In this document: piece after piece, positions 31,807 to 40,146 of the stretch
Layout of the letters: every line of letters starts with the position of its first letter
How positions within the stretch are numbered: the stretch's first letter is position 1
Made by a program: the position numbers and the translations under genes
NCBI GenBank assembly: GCA_017941085.1
Contig: JAGAXF010000015.1
Span: 1 to 64,000, forward strand
From: Bacillota bacterium
Lineage (GTDB): Bacteria; Bacillota; Clostridia; Peptostreptococcales; Anaerovoracaceae
Direction: 5' to 3'
Length of the DNA stretch: 64,000 nucleotides
Notes under the pieces: model-generated
Databases searched by the model: none
What the model was told of the DNA's origin: nothing
What the model saw: the letters and a program-made list of their open reading frames with translations, nothing else

Positions 31807-31851
31807 AAAAACCGCTATAAACGTTGCAATATCAATATTTATAGCGGTTTT
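31807..31851 (+). terminator. Rho-independent terminator in the YihY-hydrolase spacer
   Basis: AAAACCGCTATAAA pairs with TTTATAGCGGTTTT across a 16-nt loop. It would stop read-through from yihY or end a short upstream transcript. Confidence 0.7.
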
Positions 31852-31887
31852 GCTATGTGAAATCTAGGTGAAAAATTGGAGTTTTTG

Positions 31888-31916
31888 TTGACATCGGAGT
31901 GCATAATCGTTAACAT
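31888..31916 (+). promoter_or_regulatory. Promoter of the LysM-G5-NlpC gene
   Basis: TTGACA at 31888-31893, a 17-bp spacer and TAACAT at 31911-31916, ending about 33 bp before the start codon. Confidence 0.6.
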
Positions 31917-31949
31917 ATACTTGTGTGGAAAACGAAAGGATAAGGAAAA

Positions 31950-33218
31950 ATGACCTTTTTTAAGAACAATAAGTTAAGATTCTTTTCTATTATATGTATG
32001 GCAACTATGTTGGCATTCTTAATCCCCATGGTACAGGTAGGAGGTGTAGTGGGACCCACAAGGGTCTTTGCTGAAACCGTTGACTACTATCAGCTAAAGG
32101 TGGGAGACGAAGCCGTCATAGTTATGGAAACTGAGGATGCTGCCTATGATGTTATTAAGCAGCTAAAGGATCAGTTTATAGAGCCTGAGGAAAATGTAGT
32201 AGACGTTAAGCTTACACCAGCGGTAACTGTAGAAAAGATTTCTGTACCAAAGAACGAAACTCAGCCGGTTGTAGAGAACAATATGAGCAAGGCTATGGAA
32301 GTTCTTCTTGATACAGAGGAAGCGGACAATACCTATACAGTTAAGGAAGGGGACACCCTTTGGGATATCTCTGAAGCTGCAGGAATGAGCATCGATGCAA
32401 TCCAGATGGAAAATCCTGAAATGGATCCGGAAAACATTCTGCCGGGAGATGAGATAAGCATTAAAAAGGCAGAGAGCCTGGTTAACGTAATCGTTGAGTA
32501 TGAAAGCCAATCAGAAGTAACTGTTCCCTTTGAAACAGTATACGAGGAAGATCCTGAAATGTATGTTGACGAAGAAGAATACGTCAGTGTAGAAGGACAG
32601 GATGGCTCCAAAATAGTAACCGAAAGAATAGTAAAGGTAAACGGAGTAACCAGTAAGGTTGAAGAAATTGCTTCAGAGGTTACTGTAGAACCTGTAACCC
32701 AGGTAATAATTGTTGGCGGACTTGAGAGACCGGAACCGGAACCTGAACCGGAGGAAGAGTATGAAGAGGAGTCCTATGAAGAGGAATCCACCTCAAGCTC
32801 ATCATCCTCCAGCAGCTCCTCCAGCAGTTCATCCAGCAGTTCATCCAGCTCATCATATAGCGCAGCCACTTATTCCGGCAGCGGACAGGATGTTGTAAAC
32901 TACGCACTGCAGTTTGTTGGAAATCCATATGTATGGGGTGGCACAAGCCTGACAAATGGATGTGACTGTTCCGGATTTGTATACAGAGTATTTAATGACT
33001 GTGGATACGCCATCAACCGTTGGCCGGACGACGATTTTCCCCATGTAAGCGCCAGCGAGCTTAAGCCGGGAGACGTGGTAAGATACTCCGGACACTATAC
33101 AATCTACATAGGAAACGGCATGGAAATAAGTGCTGTTAACGAAGAGCAGGGTATCAGAACGCATCCCCTCTACTACTCAAGAGGAGCATTCTGGTATGGC
33201 ATAAGAATAATCGACTAA
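31950..33218 (+). CDS. Secreted LysM-G5-NlpC/P60 cell-wall hydrolase
   Basis: The 422-residue protein has a signal peptide or anchor (residues ~10-47), a LysM domain (YTVKEGDTLWDISEAAGMSI, residues ~130-172), a G5 domain (VTVPFETVYEEDPEMYVDEE, ~175-255), a Glu-rich then poly-Ser linker (~260-307) and an NlpC/P60 domain with catalytic Cys in DCSGFVY and His in HYTIYIGNG. NlpC/P60 enzymes cut peptide stems of peptidoglycan. The double ribosome binding site AAGGATAAGGAAAA is strong. It heads three consecutive wall-hydrolase genes and resembles RpfB-like architecture, but with an endopeptidase end. Confidence 0.92.
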   Translation: MTFFKNNKLRFFSIICMATMLAFLIPMVQVGGVVGPTRVFAETVDYYQLKVGDEAVIVMETEDAAYDVIKQLKDQFIEPEENVVDVKLTPAVTVEKISVPKNETQPVVENNMSKAMEVLLDTEEADNTYTVKEGDTLWDISEAAGMSIDAIQMENPEMDPENILPGDEISIKKAESLVNVIVEYESQSEVTVPFETVYEEDPEMYVDEEEYVSVEGQDGSKIVTERIVKVNGVTSKVEEIASEVTVEPVTQVIIVGGLERPEPEPEPEEEYEEESYEEESTSSSSSSSSSSSSSSSSSSSSSYSAATYSGSGQDVVNYALQFVGNPYVWGGTSLTNGCDCSGFVYRVFNDCGYAINRWPDDDFPHVSASELKPGDVVRYSGHYTIYIGNGMEISAVNEEQGIRTHPLYYSRGAFWYGIRIID

Positions 33219-33236
33219 TAAAAAAATGTTTAAGCC

Positions 33237-33260
33237 GAGGCTCCCTAAAAAGGAGCCTCA
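33237..33260 (+). terminator. Hairpin between wall-hydrolase genes
   Basis: GAGGCTCC pairs with GGAGCCTC around CTAAAAA. There is no T-run, so partial termination or mRNA processing is likelier than a full stop. Confidence 0.45.
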
Positions 33261-33287
33261 CCAATTGTAAAAGGAAGTTATATCAAA

Positions 33288-34334
33288 ATGGAATCACATA
33301 GTAATCTGGGAAGAATAAAGAAAACAATAATAACTATTGCCCTTATTCTTACCATAGTAATTGGAACAATAGCAACAATGCCAGTAACTGTTTATTCAGG
33401 AACAGGGGATTATTGGAAGCTAACAGTAGACGGAAAGTTTGTAGCTTATTTGAAATCTGAGGAAGATGCGGAATACATAATCAAGGCTATCAAAGAGGAA
33501 TATGTACCTGCTGATACAGAAGACGAAAGTATTACTGAAGTTCAGATTCTTCCTGAAGTAGAATACGAAAAAGTTACTTACAAGAAATACGACGACCACA
33601 TCGAAGTTCCTAAAACCCTTACAGAGGTAGTTGAAAACGTAAAGGATCAGTTCGACATCAAGGTTGTTGTAAAAAAGGAGTTTGAAGGGGAAACATCAAT
33701 TCCCTTTGAAACAATAATAGAAGAAGACCCTGACATGTATGTGGACGAAGAGCCCATAGTCAAGGTTGAAGGGGAAAAGGGTCTCATCTCTATCAAGAGA
33801 GAGGTTACTGAGATTAATGGTGTTATACAGGGTGTGCGTGATCTTGCATCCAGAGAAGTTGAACCCGCTATCAGCAGAGTTGTAGTAAAGGGAACAAAGG
33901 AAAGACCAACGCTGGTTGTGGAGAATGGAGTAGTTAGCTATACAGGCGAAGAAAGCTATTACATTTGGCCATATAACGGCATGGTGACATCATACTTTGG
34001 ATACAGAAACGATGCGCCGGGAACCACAAATCATAAGGGGATAGATATAAATGCGTCTTATGGATCACCGGTAGTTGCTGCTAGAGCAGGTGTGGTCACA
34101 TCATCAACAGGATGGACTGATGGCTACGGCTATACCGTATACATCGACCACGGAGACGGGATGGTTTCCCTCTATGCCCACAATTCATCCCTGGCCGTTA
34201 GCGCCGGAGAAGAAGTGGAAGCAGGAGATGTAATATCCTACGCAGGAAGCACCGGCTGGTCTTCAGGCACACATGTACATTTCGAAACAAGATACGAAGG
34301 TACACCAATTAATCCGTTGAATTTCTTGCCATAA
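33288..34334 (+). CDS. Membrane-anchored G5-M23 peptidase
   Basis: A 348-residue protein with an N-terminal membrane anchor (residues ~13-33), a G5 domain (TSIPFETIIEEDPDMYVDEE, ~130-205) and an M23 metallopeptidase domain (~230-348). Zinc ligands are His and Asp in TTNHKGIDIN and His in GTHVHFETR; the third-His region is SLYAHNSS. M23 enzymes cut peptide cross-bridges. The N-terminal half is clearly related to that of the upstream gene (parallel ..DYWKLTVDGK.. and ..DYYQLKVGDE.. starts), suggesting a tandem duplication with exchanged catalytic ends. Confidence 0.92.
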   Translation: MESHSNLGRIKKTIITIALILTIVIGTIATMPVTVYSGTGDYWKLTVDGKFVAYLKSEEDAEYIIKAIKEEYVPADTEDESITEVQILPEVEYEKVTYKKYDDHIEVPKTLTEVVENVKDQFDIKVVVKKEFEGETSIPFETIIEEDPDMYVDEEPIVKVEGEKGLISIKREVTEINGVIQGVRDLASREVEPAISRVVVKGTKERPTLVVENGVVSYTGEESYYIWPYNGMVTSYFGYRNDAPGTTNHKGIDINASYGSPVVAARAGVVTSSTGWTDGYGYTVYIDHGDGMVSLYAHNSSLAVSAGEEVEAGDVISYAGSTGWSSGTHVHFETRYEGTPINPLNFLP

Positions 34335-34368
34335 GGTAATCGGCTCTTTTGAGCAAAGATGAGTAATT

Positions 34369-35946
34369 ATGAAGAAGTTTGCAAACCTTAGAAAAGTTAT
34401 ATCTTTAGTTTTAACTCTAATCATGGTATTAACGGCAGCAGTAATGATGCCAATAACCCATGAAGAAGCTTGGGCAGGTTCACAGCCTCTTACCAGAGTA
34501 TATGGACAATCAGCTTATGATACTTCCAGAGAGGCTATAGAAGAGTATCTGAGAATCAACGGTAAAACCAAGCTGGAAGGAGTAATCCTAACCACCGGAA
34601 AAAGATTTCAGGATGCCATTTCCGGAACCTATCTTTCCGCAGTTACCGACTCACCCATGTTCTTAATCAATCCGGATAAGTATCAAGAGGGTATCGACTA
34701 CATAGCGGGCAAGCTAAATAAGGACTCGGTAATATACATATTAGGCGGAGAACAAGCTCTTTCACCTAATATAGATGAAATCCTTAAGGTATATGGCTTT
34801 GGAAATATCACCAGACTTGCAGGAGAAACTTCTATAGATACAAATCTGCTGGTTCTGGAGGAAGCTGATAAATGTGCCATATCAAAGGGTATGCTGTCAG
34901 GGGACATTCTGGTATCTACAGCCTTCAATTATAGGGATGCTCTTTCTGCAGGTTCTGCAGGAAAGCCAATTATGCTGACGGGAGCTAAACTGACTGAAGA
35001 CCAGATGGCATTTCTACAGGCAAGAGATACAAAACAAATCGGAATTCTGGGAGGAACCAGTGCAGTAAAGCCTGAGGTTGAAACCCAGAGCAAAACAATT
35101 GCAGCCGTTACAAGAGTAGGAGGAAGCACCGCCTACGATACATCCGTACAGATTGCGGAGAAATTCTTTGGCAACAAAGCCAAGGAAGTGGTGCTGGTTT
35201 ACGGAGAAAACTTCCCGGACGGACTATCCGGTTGCGCTATAGCATGGAGTAAAAAGGCTCCCATACTTCTTAGCAGTAATGACAGCCCGGCTCAGGCATA
35301 CAATTATATAAAGAAATATAAGATAGAAACCGCCACCGTACTGGGCGGACCGAAGCTGGTGGGTAATAACCTAATCCCCGTTAAAGGCGGCGGACTAAAG
35401 GTGGGCTGGAACTCCATAGGTGGCAAATACGTCTATGTAGAAAAGACCGGTACAATAGCCACAGGTTCCTTTAAGGACGGGCAGATCACCATTAAGCCAA
35501 CAGGAGGCGGACTGGTAACTCCCGAACAGAAGAATGGATTCATATGGCCTGTAGAGGGACCCTTAACTTCCTTCTTTGGTTATAGACCTGCTTGGGCAAC
35601 GAATTACATCGGATCCACCAATCACGGTGGAATAGACATTGGAGTAGGTTACTACACCAAGGTAAAAGCCGCAAGAGACGGTAAAGTAGTTCAGCTTACA
35701 GGTTGGGTTGCAGGATATGGAAACACGGTAACCATACAGCATGACGATGGATTTGTAACCCTGTATGCCCACAACTCCTCCATCAAAGTGAAGGTAGGAC
35801 AAAGAGTAAAACAAGGTGACGTAATTGCCTTGTCCGGCTCCACAGGAAACTCCACCGGGCCTCATGTACATTTCGAAATCAGAAAGAATGGGGTAAAGGT
35901 AGATCCATTGAAATACCTGCCGGCAAATAAGTATTACAAGAAATAA
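34369..35946 (+). CDS. Secreted CWB2-repeat M23 peptidase
   Basis: A 525-residue protein with a signal peptide (residues ~10-36) and three cell-wall-binding-2 repeats (~38-335), each with a pattern like RVYGQSAYDTSREAIEEYL and VIYILGGEQALSPNI. CWB2 repeats attach clostridial proteins non-covalently to an anionic wall polymer. An M23 domain follows (~395-520) with STNHGGIDIG, TLYAHNSS and GPHVHFEIR carrying the zinc ligands. It is the third gene of the hydrolase cluster and is followed by a terminator. The polymer bound might be the product of the 4.3-9.3 kb operon; that link is inference. Confidence 0.92.
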   Translation: MKKFANLRKVISLVLTLIMVLTAAVMMPITHEEAWAGSQPLTRVYGQSAYDTSREAIEEYLRINGKTKLEGVILTTGKRFQDAISGTYLSAVTDSPMFLINPDKYQEGIDYIAGKLNKDSVIYILGGEQALSPNIDEILKVYGFGNITRLAGETSIDTNLLVLEEADKCAISKGMLSGDILVSTAFNYRDALSAGSAGKPIMLTGAKLTEDQMAFLQARDTKQIGILGGTSAVKPEVETQSKTIAAVTRVGGSTAYDTSVQIAEKFFGNKAKEVVLVYGENFPDGLSGCAIAWSKKAPILLSSNDSPAQAYNYIKKYKIETATVLGGPKLVGNNLIPVKGGGLKVGWNSIGGKYVYVEKTGTIATGSFKDGQITIKPTGGGLVTPEQKNGFIWPVEGPLTSFFGYRPAWATNYIGSTNHGGIDIGVGYYTKVKAARDGKVVQLTGWVAGYGNTVTIQHDDGFVTLYAHNSSIKVKVGQRVKQGDVIALSGSTGNSTGPHVHFEIRKNGVKVDPLKYLPANKYYKK

Positions 35947-36002
35947 ACTAAAAACGAAATCATAATCTTCCTTAAAGAGAATAATAATAATTCATAAAAA
36001 AT

Positions 36003-36034
36003 CGGCTTGCAGAATTGCAGGCCGGTTTTTTTCA
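36003..36034 (+). terminator. Terminator of the wall-hydrolase cluster
   Basis: CGGCTTGCA pairs with TGCAGGCCG (one G:U) around GAAT, followed by a T-run. Confidence 0.75.
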
Positions 36035-36093
36035 ATCTATATATTGTTTAAAGGAAAAACCTTCTACGGAATCAGTAGGATCAATCCTTGTAA

Positions 36094-37263
36094 TCAATCC
36101 TTGGAAATGATTCTGACCTTAACTACCTCGGGAATTTCCGGTACTTCAGTAATCTCATCATTTGTAGCAAATAATGCTGCTCCATAATCTCCACGCACTG
36201 AGCCTACACAGGCTATTTCCTCTTTATCCGCAAACATGGCAGAAGCCAATTTCTCCGGATGAGGTTCATTCTTAGTTAATATAAGGGCCCTGGTCTTTGC
36301 TTCTATTTCAGAATCTAAGGAGATAGGGGGATAATTAACGGAATTCTTAATGGTACCTTCTTCTATAAAGGCCATCAATTCCTCAGCAGCCATAATGGCG
36401 CAATTGTCTTCTGCTTCTTCGGTGGAGGCTCCCAAATGGGGCATAATAGTAACTCCGGGAACTCCGAAGATTCCTGCAGTTGCAAAATCCGTAACATATT
36501 TTGCGATTTTGCCGGATTCTAAAGCCGCCAGAATATCTTCTTCCACCACCAGCTTGTCTCTTGAGAAATTAAGGAAAATCGCACCATCCTTAAAATGGGT
36601 AAGCATTTCCTTATTGATCATTCCATTGGTGGATTCCATGGAAGGAATGTGTATTGTAACGAAATCCGCCAGGGGAAGAAGTTCTTCCGGTGTATCCACT
36701 GTCTTAACATCAAAGAGAAGCCTTTCTTTAGCCTGAGGGGTAAGGTAGGGGTCATAGCCTACAACCTTCATTCCCAGCCCAATAGCTGAATTTGCCACCA
36801 TGGCTCCTATGGCACCAAGACCCAAGACTCCCAGGGTCTTTCCCTGAATTTCGTGTCCTGCGAACTTGCTCTTTCCTTTTTCCACTGCTTTGCTGATGTC
36901 CTGAACCTCCGGGTCATCCTTTAGGGACTGGGTCCAGGAAATAGCTTGATCCATGTTTCTTGCGGACATAATCAGTGCGCCCAAAACCAATTCCTTTACG
37001 GAGTTGGCATTGGCTCCCGGAGTATTAAAAACCACAATACCCTGGTCGGCACATTTTTCCGTTGGAATATTATTTACACCTGCTCCTGCTCTGGCAATAG
37101 CCAGAAGGGTATCTTGAAATTCCATGTCGTGCATAGCTTGACTTCTGACTAATACGCCGGCGGAATCCTGGATTCCCTCTGCGCCATCTATGATTTCATA
37201 TTTGTCAGTGAATTTCTCAAGACCTATAGGTGATATTTTGTTTAATGTTGCAATCTTATACAT
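36094..37263 (-). CDS. serA: D-3-phosphoglycerate dehydrogenase
   Basis: First step of serine synthesis: it oxidises 3-phosphoglycerate to 3-phosphohydroxypyruvate with NAD+. The 389-residue protein has the D-2-hydroxyacid dehydrogenase plan: GAGVNNIPTEKCADQGIVVF, Rossmann GKTLGVLGLGAIGAMVANSA (near residue 150), catalytic region FLNFSRDKLVVEEDILAALE and IMPHLGASTEEAEDNC. The usual C-terminal ACT domain is short or diverged. GGGAGGAATAATTCC fixes ATG 37263; the frame extends upstream without a site. In the typical dehydrogenase NxxRG motif, NFSRDK takes the place of N-ARG. Divergent from serC. Confidence 0.9.
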   Translation of the reverse strand: MYKIATLNKISPIGLEKFTDKYEIIDGAEGIQDSAGVLVRSQAMHDMEFQDTLLAIARAGAGVNNIPTEKCADQGIVVFNTPGANANSVKELVLGALIMSARNMDQAISWTQSLKDDPEVQDISKAVEKGKSKFAGHEIQGKTLGVLGLGAIGAMVANSAIGLGMKVVGYDPYLTPQAKERLLFDVKTVDTPEELLPLADFVTIHIPSMESTNGMINKEMLTHFKDGAIFLNFSRDKLVVEEDILAALESGKIAKYVTDFATAGIFGVPGVTIMPHLGASTEEAEDNCAIMAAEELMAFIEEGTIKNSVNYPPISLDSEIEAKTRALILTKNEPHPEKLASAMFADKEEIACVGSVRGDYGAALFATNDEITEVPEIPEVVKVRIISKD

Positions 37264-37408
37264 GGAATTATTCCTCCCAAACAAGCAGTTTCCATAGCTA
37301 AAAAATGTTGATACATTAAGGATTATAACACCGTAAGCCTTTACTTTCAATGACTAAAGTGATAGACTATCTATGTATGTTTATATTTGGATTAATGGAG
37401 AAATAATT

Positions 37409-38500
37409 ATGTCAAACTACAATCGTGTTTTCAACTTTTCAGCCGGTCCTTCCATGCTTCCCTTGGAAGTTATTGAGAAAGTAGCAAAGGACCTTCCCAA
37501 CTACAATGGAACAGGTCAATCCGTAATGGAAATGAGCCACAGGTCCAAGGAATATCAACAGATAATTGATGATGCGGAAGCAAACCTGAGAACTCTCATG
37601 AATATTCCGGATAACTACAAGGTTCTTTTCCTTCAGGGTGGAGGAACACTGCAGTTTTCCATGGTTCCAATTAACCTGCTGAGAAATTCCAAAAAAGCCG
37701 ATTACATCGTAACAGGTCAGTGGGCAAAGAAGGCAGCAGAGGAAGCAACAAAGTTTGGAGACATTAAGGTTGTGGCCAGCTCAGAGGAAGCAACCTATAC
37801 ATATATACCAAAGGTAGGAAAAGAAGATTTCCGTCCGGATGCAGACTATGTATACATCTGCACCAACAACACAGTTTTTGGATCCCACTATCCCTACCTA
37901 CCGGAAACAGGGGACATTCCCTTGGTAGCAGATATGTCCAGCTCTATTTTAAGTGAAGAAGTAGATGTGGAAAAATACGGATTAATCTGGGCCGGAGCTC
38001 AGAAGAACGTAGCTCCTGCAGGAGTTACCATAGCCATTATAAGAGAGGATCTAATTGGTCATGCACCAAAGGAAACTCCTATTTATCTTGACTATAAGAC
38101 TCACGCAGATAACGGTTCCATGTATAATACACCTCCCTGCTTCTCCATCTATGTGGCAGGGGAAGTGTTCAAATATCTTTTGGCCAACGGTGGTATAAAG
38201 GCCATTCACGAATACGATGTTAAAAAGGCAACTTTGCTTTATGACTATATAGATGGAAGCGGATTCTATAAGGCTCCCGTAAATAAAGAAGATAGATCCA
38301 TCATGAATGCGGTCTTTGTAACCGGCGACGAAGCCTTGGATAAGGAATTCATCGCCAAAGCAAGAGAAGAGGGATTAATCAATCTTGCCGGTCACAGGGC
38401 CTTAGGCGGAATGAGAGCCAGCCTTTACAATGCTGTACCGCTGGAAGGTGTTGAGGCACTTATTGACTTTATGGAGAGATTTAAGAATCAGCATAAATAA
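37409..38500 (+). CDS. serC: Phosphoserine aminotransferase
   Basis: Second step of serine synthesis: it transaminates 3-phosphohydroxypyruvate with glutamate. The 363-residue PLP enzyme has FNFSAGPSMLPLEVIEKVAK at the N-terminus, LFLQGGGTLQFSMVPINLL, and Schiff-base Lys in GLIWAGAQKNVAPAGVTIAI (near residue 200). The C-terminus LAGHRALGGMRASLYNAVPL is diagnostic. ATG 37409 with GGAG upstream gives the family length; a longer frame from 37373 is less likely. The two ser genes are divergent, so one spacer controls both; no serB is seen. Confidence 0.95.
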   Translation: MSNYNRVFNFSAGPSMLPLEVIEKVAKDLPNYNGTGQSVMEMSHRSKEYQQIIDDAEANLRTLMNIPDNYKVLFLQGGGTLQFSMVPINLLRNSKKADYIVTGQWAKKAAEEATKFGDIKVVASSEEATYTYIPKVGKEDFRPDADYVYICTNNTVFGSHYPYLPETGDIPLVADMSSSILSEEVDVEKYGLIWAGAQKNVAPAGVTIAIIREDLIGHAPKETPIYLDYKTHADNGSMYNTPPCFSIYVAGEVFKYLLANGGIKAIHEYDVKKATLLYDYIDGSGFYKAPVNKEDRSIMNAVFVTGDEALDKEFIAKAREEGLINLAGHRALGGMRASLYNAVPLEGVEALIDFMERFKNQHK

Positions 38501-38539
38501 AGGGGATTTAGATAGGGTATTTTATTTAGGGGAAAAGAG

Positions 38540-40141
38540 ATGAAAAAGAAAGCACTATCTATACTTTTACTACTTTGCTTAACCTTGAGCCTGGGCACCG
38601 GGTGGATTTATGCTGAACCTGAGGACGGCAGCACCGAAACCTGGTCTGAAGAAACCTCAGATGAAACAGTAGATGAGTGGTCTGAGGAGACTCCTGCAGA
38701 AACCACAGAGGAGTATTCAGAAGAAACAGAGTATGCTGAAACTGATGAAAATCTTTATGAGGGTGAGTATTCTGAGGGGTATAGTGAAGAAGAAGCTATC
38801 CAGGAATGGCAGCAGGAAACTCCGGCAGAAACCTCTGAAAGTGAAGGAGAAACGGAGGAACAACCGGTGCTTCCTATTGTGGCCCCGGATGGAACCATCA
38901 GAAAACCGGTGCTTTCTTCCGGTGCGGCAGCAGTGTATTGCAGAAATACAGGAGAACTGGTTTTTGCAAAGAACCCGGACAAGAGATTCTCTCCCTATAG
39001 CATAACTAAGCTCTTAACGGCTTTCCTGGCAATTCAAAACCTTCCTATGGATCAGAAGGTAACCATATCCGAGGAAGCCGCTTATCAGGATGGCTCCACC
39101 ATGAATCTCCTTCCCGGAGAAGAAGTGAATGTTGAACAGCTTCTCTACGGAACCATGATTCTTTCCGGAAACGACGCAGCCTATGCCTTGGCGGAAACTG
39201 TGTCCGGCGACGTGGACTCCTTTGTTAATCTAATGAACGCCACCGTTCGAAACCTGAGATGCAAGAATACCAATTTTGCTAATCCCAATGGACTCATAGA
39301 CGATGTTTCCAGGCACTATACAACTGCCAGAGATTTTCTGGAAATATCAAAGATGGTTTTTGCCAACGACACCTTAAAGAAGATTGCAGGAGCCACGGAA
39401 TACGAGATGCCTGAAACCAATATGCACGAGGCATATAAAATGGAAGGTCACAACGAACTTCTATTGGAAGGTAAATCAGGATATCTAGCAGGAAAAACCG
39501 GCTACTGGGAAGATGACAAAGCCACCATAGCCATGACGTATATGGAAGGCACCTTGGATCTTATTGTAGTTGCCCTTGGTGGTGACGTAAACAAAAGAGG
39601 TACAGATTGCGATCAGCTTATTGAATATGCCGTTGCCAGTGTAGAAGGATTAAAGGTAGTAGAAAAAGGACAAATCGTCGGAACCTTTGATGTAAAACGA
39701 GGTGCAGTTAAAACCTGTGAAGCCATGACTGACGGCGAGTCCTTTATGTATCTTCCCAAGCAGGCATCAAAGGAATTAATTCAGCTGGTGGCAGTTTATA
39801 ACGAAGAGATTACCGCTCCTGTTAAGGCCGGAGATCAAGTGGGAGTGTATGAGGTATATCTGGCAGACGAAAAGCTGGATGAGGTTCCCCTTGTTGCTGC
39901 AGCAGATGTGGAAGAGGGGTGGATACTTTCTCGTTTTGGTCTCTCCAATAAGGAAACTTTGATCCTGGGTGGATTAGTACTTCTCTTCATTTTGCTTCTG
40001 ATAATAAGAATAATAAACAGAGGTAGAATGAAGAAGAAAAAGAAACTGGAGCGTCAGGACAAGATTAGAACCATGGCAGAGGAGGAAATTGCCAAGGAGA
40101 AAAAGGAATTCGAAAGCTATAGGGGAAGGTACTATAACTAA
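38540..40141 (+). CDS. dacF: D-alanyl-D-alanine carboxypeptidase (S11 family)
   Basis: It trims the terminal D-Ala of peptidoglycan stems. The 533-residue protein has a signal peptide (residues 1-25), a long Glu/Thr/Ser-rich acidic linker (~28-112) and a penicillin-binding S11 domain: SxxK in SPYSITKLLT (Ser ~154), SGN in LSGNDAAYA and KTG in AGKTGYWEDD. An extra beta domain follows and a C-terminal membrane helix (~475-495) with a basic cytosolic tail, unlike the amphipathic anchor of E. coli DacA. The acidic linker is unusually long. UvrC follows 5 nt after the stop. Confidence 0.9.
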   Translation: MKKKALSILLLLCLTLSLGTGWIYAEPEDGSTETWSEETSDETVDEWSEETPAETTEEYSEETEYAETDENLYEGEYSEGYSEEEAIQEWQQETPAETSESEGETEEQPVLPIVAPDGTIRKPVLSSGAAAVYCRNTGELVFAKNPDKRFSPYSITKLLTAFLAIQNLPMDQKVTISEEAAYQDGSTMNLLPGEEVNVEQLLYGTMILSGNDAAYALAETVSGDVDSFVNLMNATVRNLRCKNTNFANPNGLIDDVSRHYTTARDFLEISKMVFANDTLKKIAGATEYEMPETNMHEAYKMEGHNELLLEGKSGYLAGKTGYWEDDKATIAMTYMEGTLDLIVVALGGDVNKRGTDCDQLIEYAVASVEGLKVVEKGQIVGTFDVKRGAVKTCEAMTDGESFMYLPKQASKELIQLVAVYNEEITAPVKAGDQVGVYEVYLADEKLDEVPLVAAADVEEGWILSRFGLSNKETLILGGLVLLFILLLIIRIINRGRMKKKKKLERQDKIRTMAEEEIAKEKKEFESYRGRYYN

Positions 40142-40146
40142 AAAAC

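Larger units (their letters stand above)
31630..31949. promoter_or_regulatory. Regulatory spacer with phased TCTTA repeats
   Basis: This 320-bp non-coding spacer carries TCTTA at 31631, 31652, 31662, 31673 and 31682, about one helical turn apart, then a tandem CTTAAGAAAT-CTTAAGAAAC at 31786-31805. A terminator hairpin follows at 31807-31851 and a promoter at 31888-31916. The tandem motif recurs upstream of the G5-3D gene at 55909. Phased direct repeats are typical of OmpR-type regulators. Confidence 0.55.
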
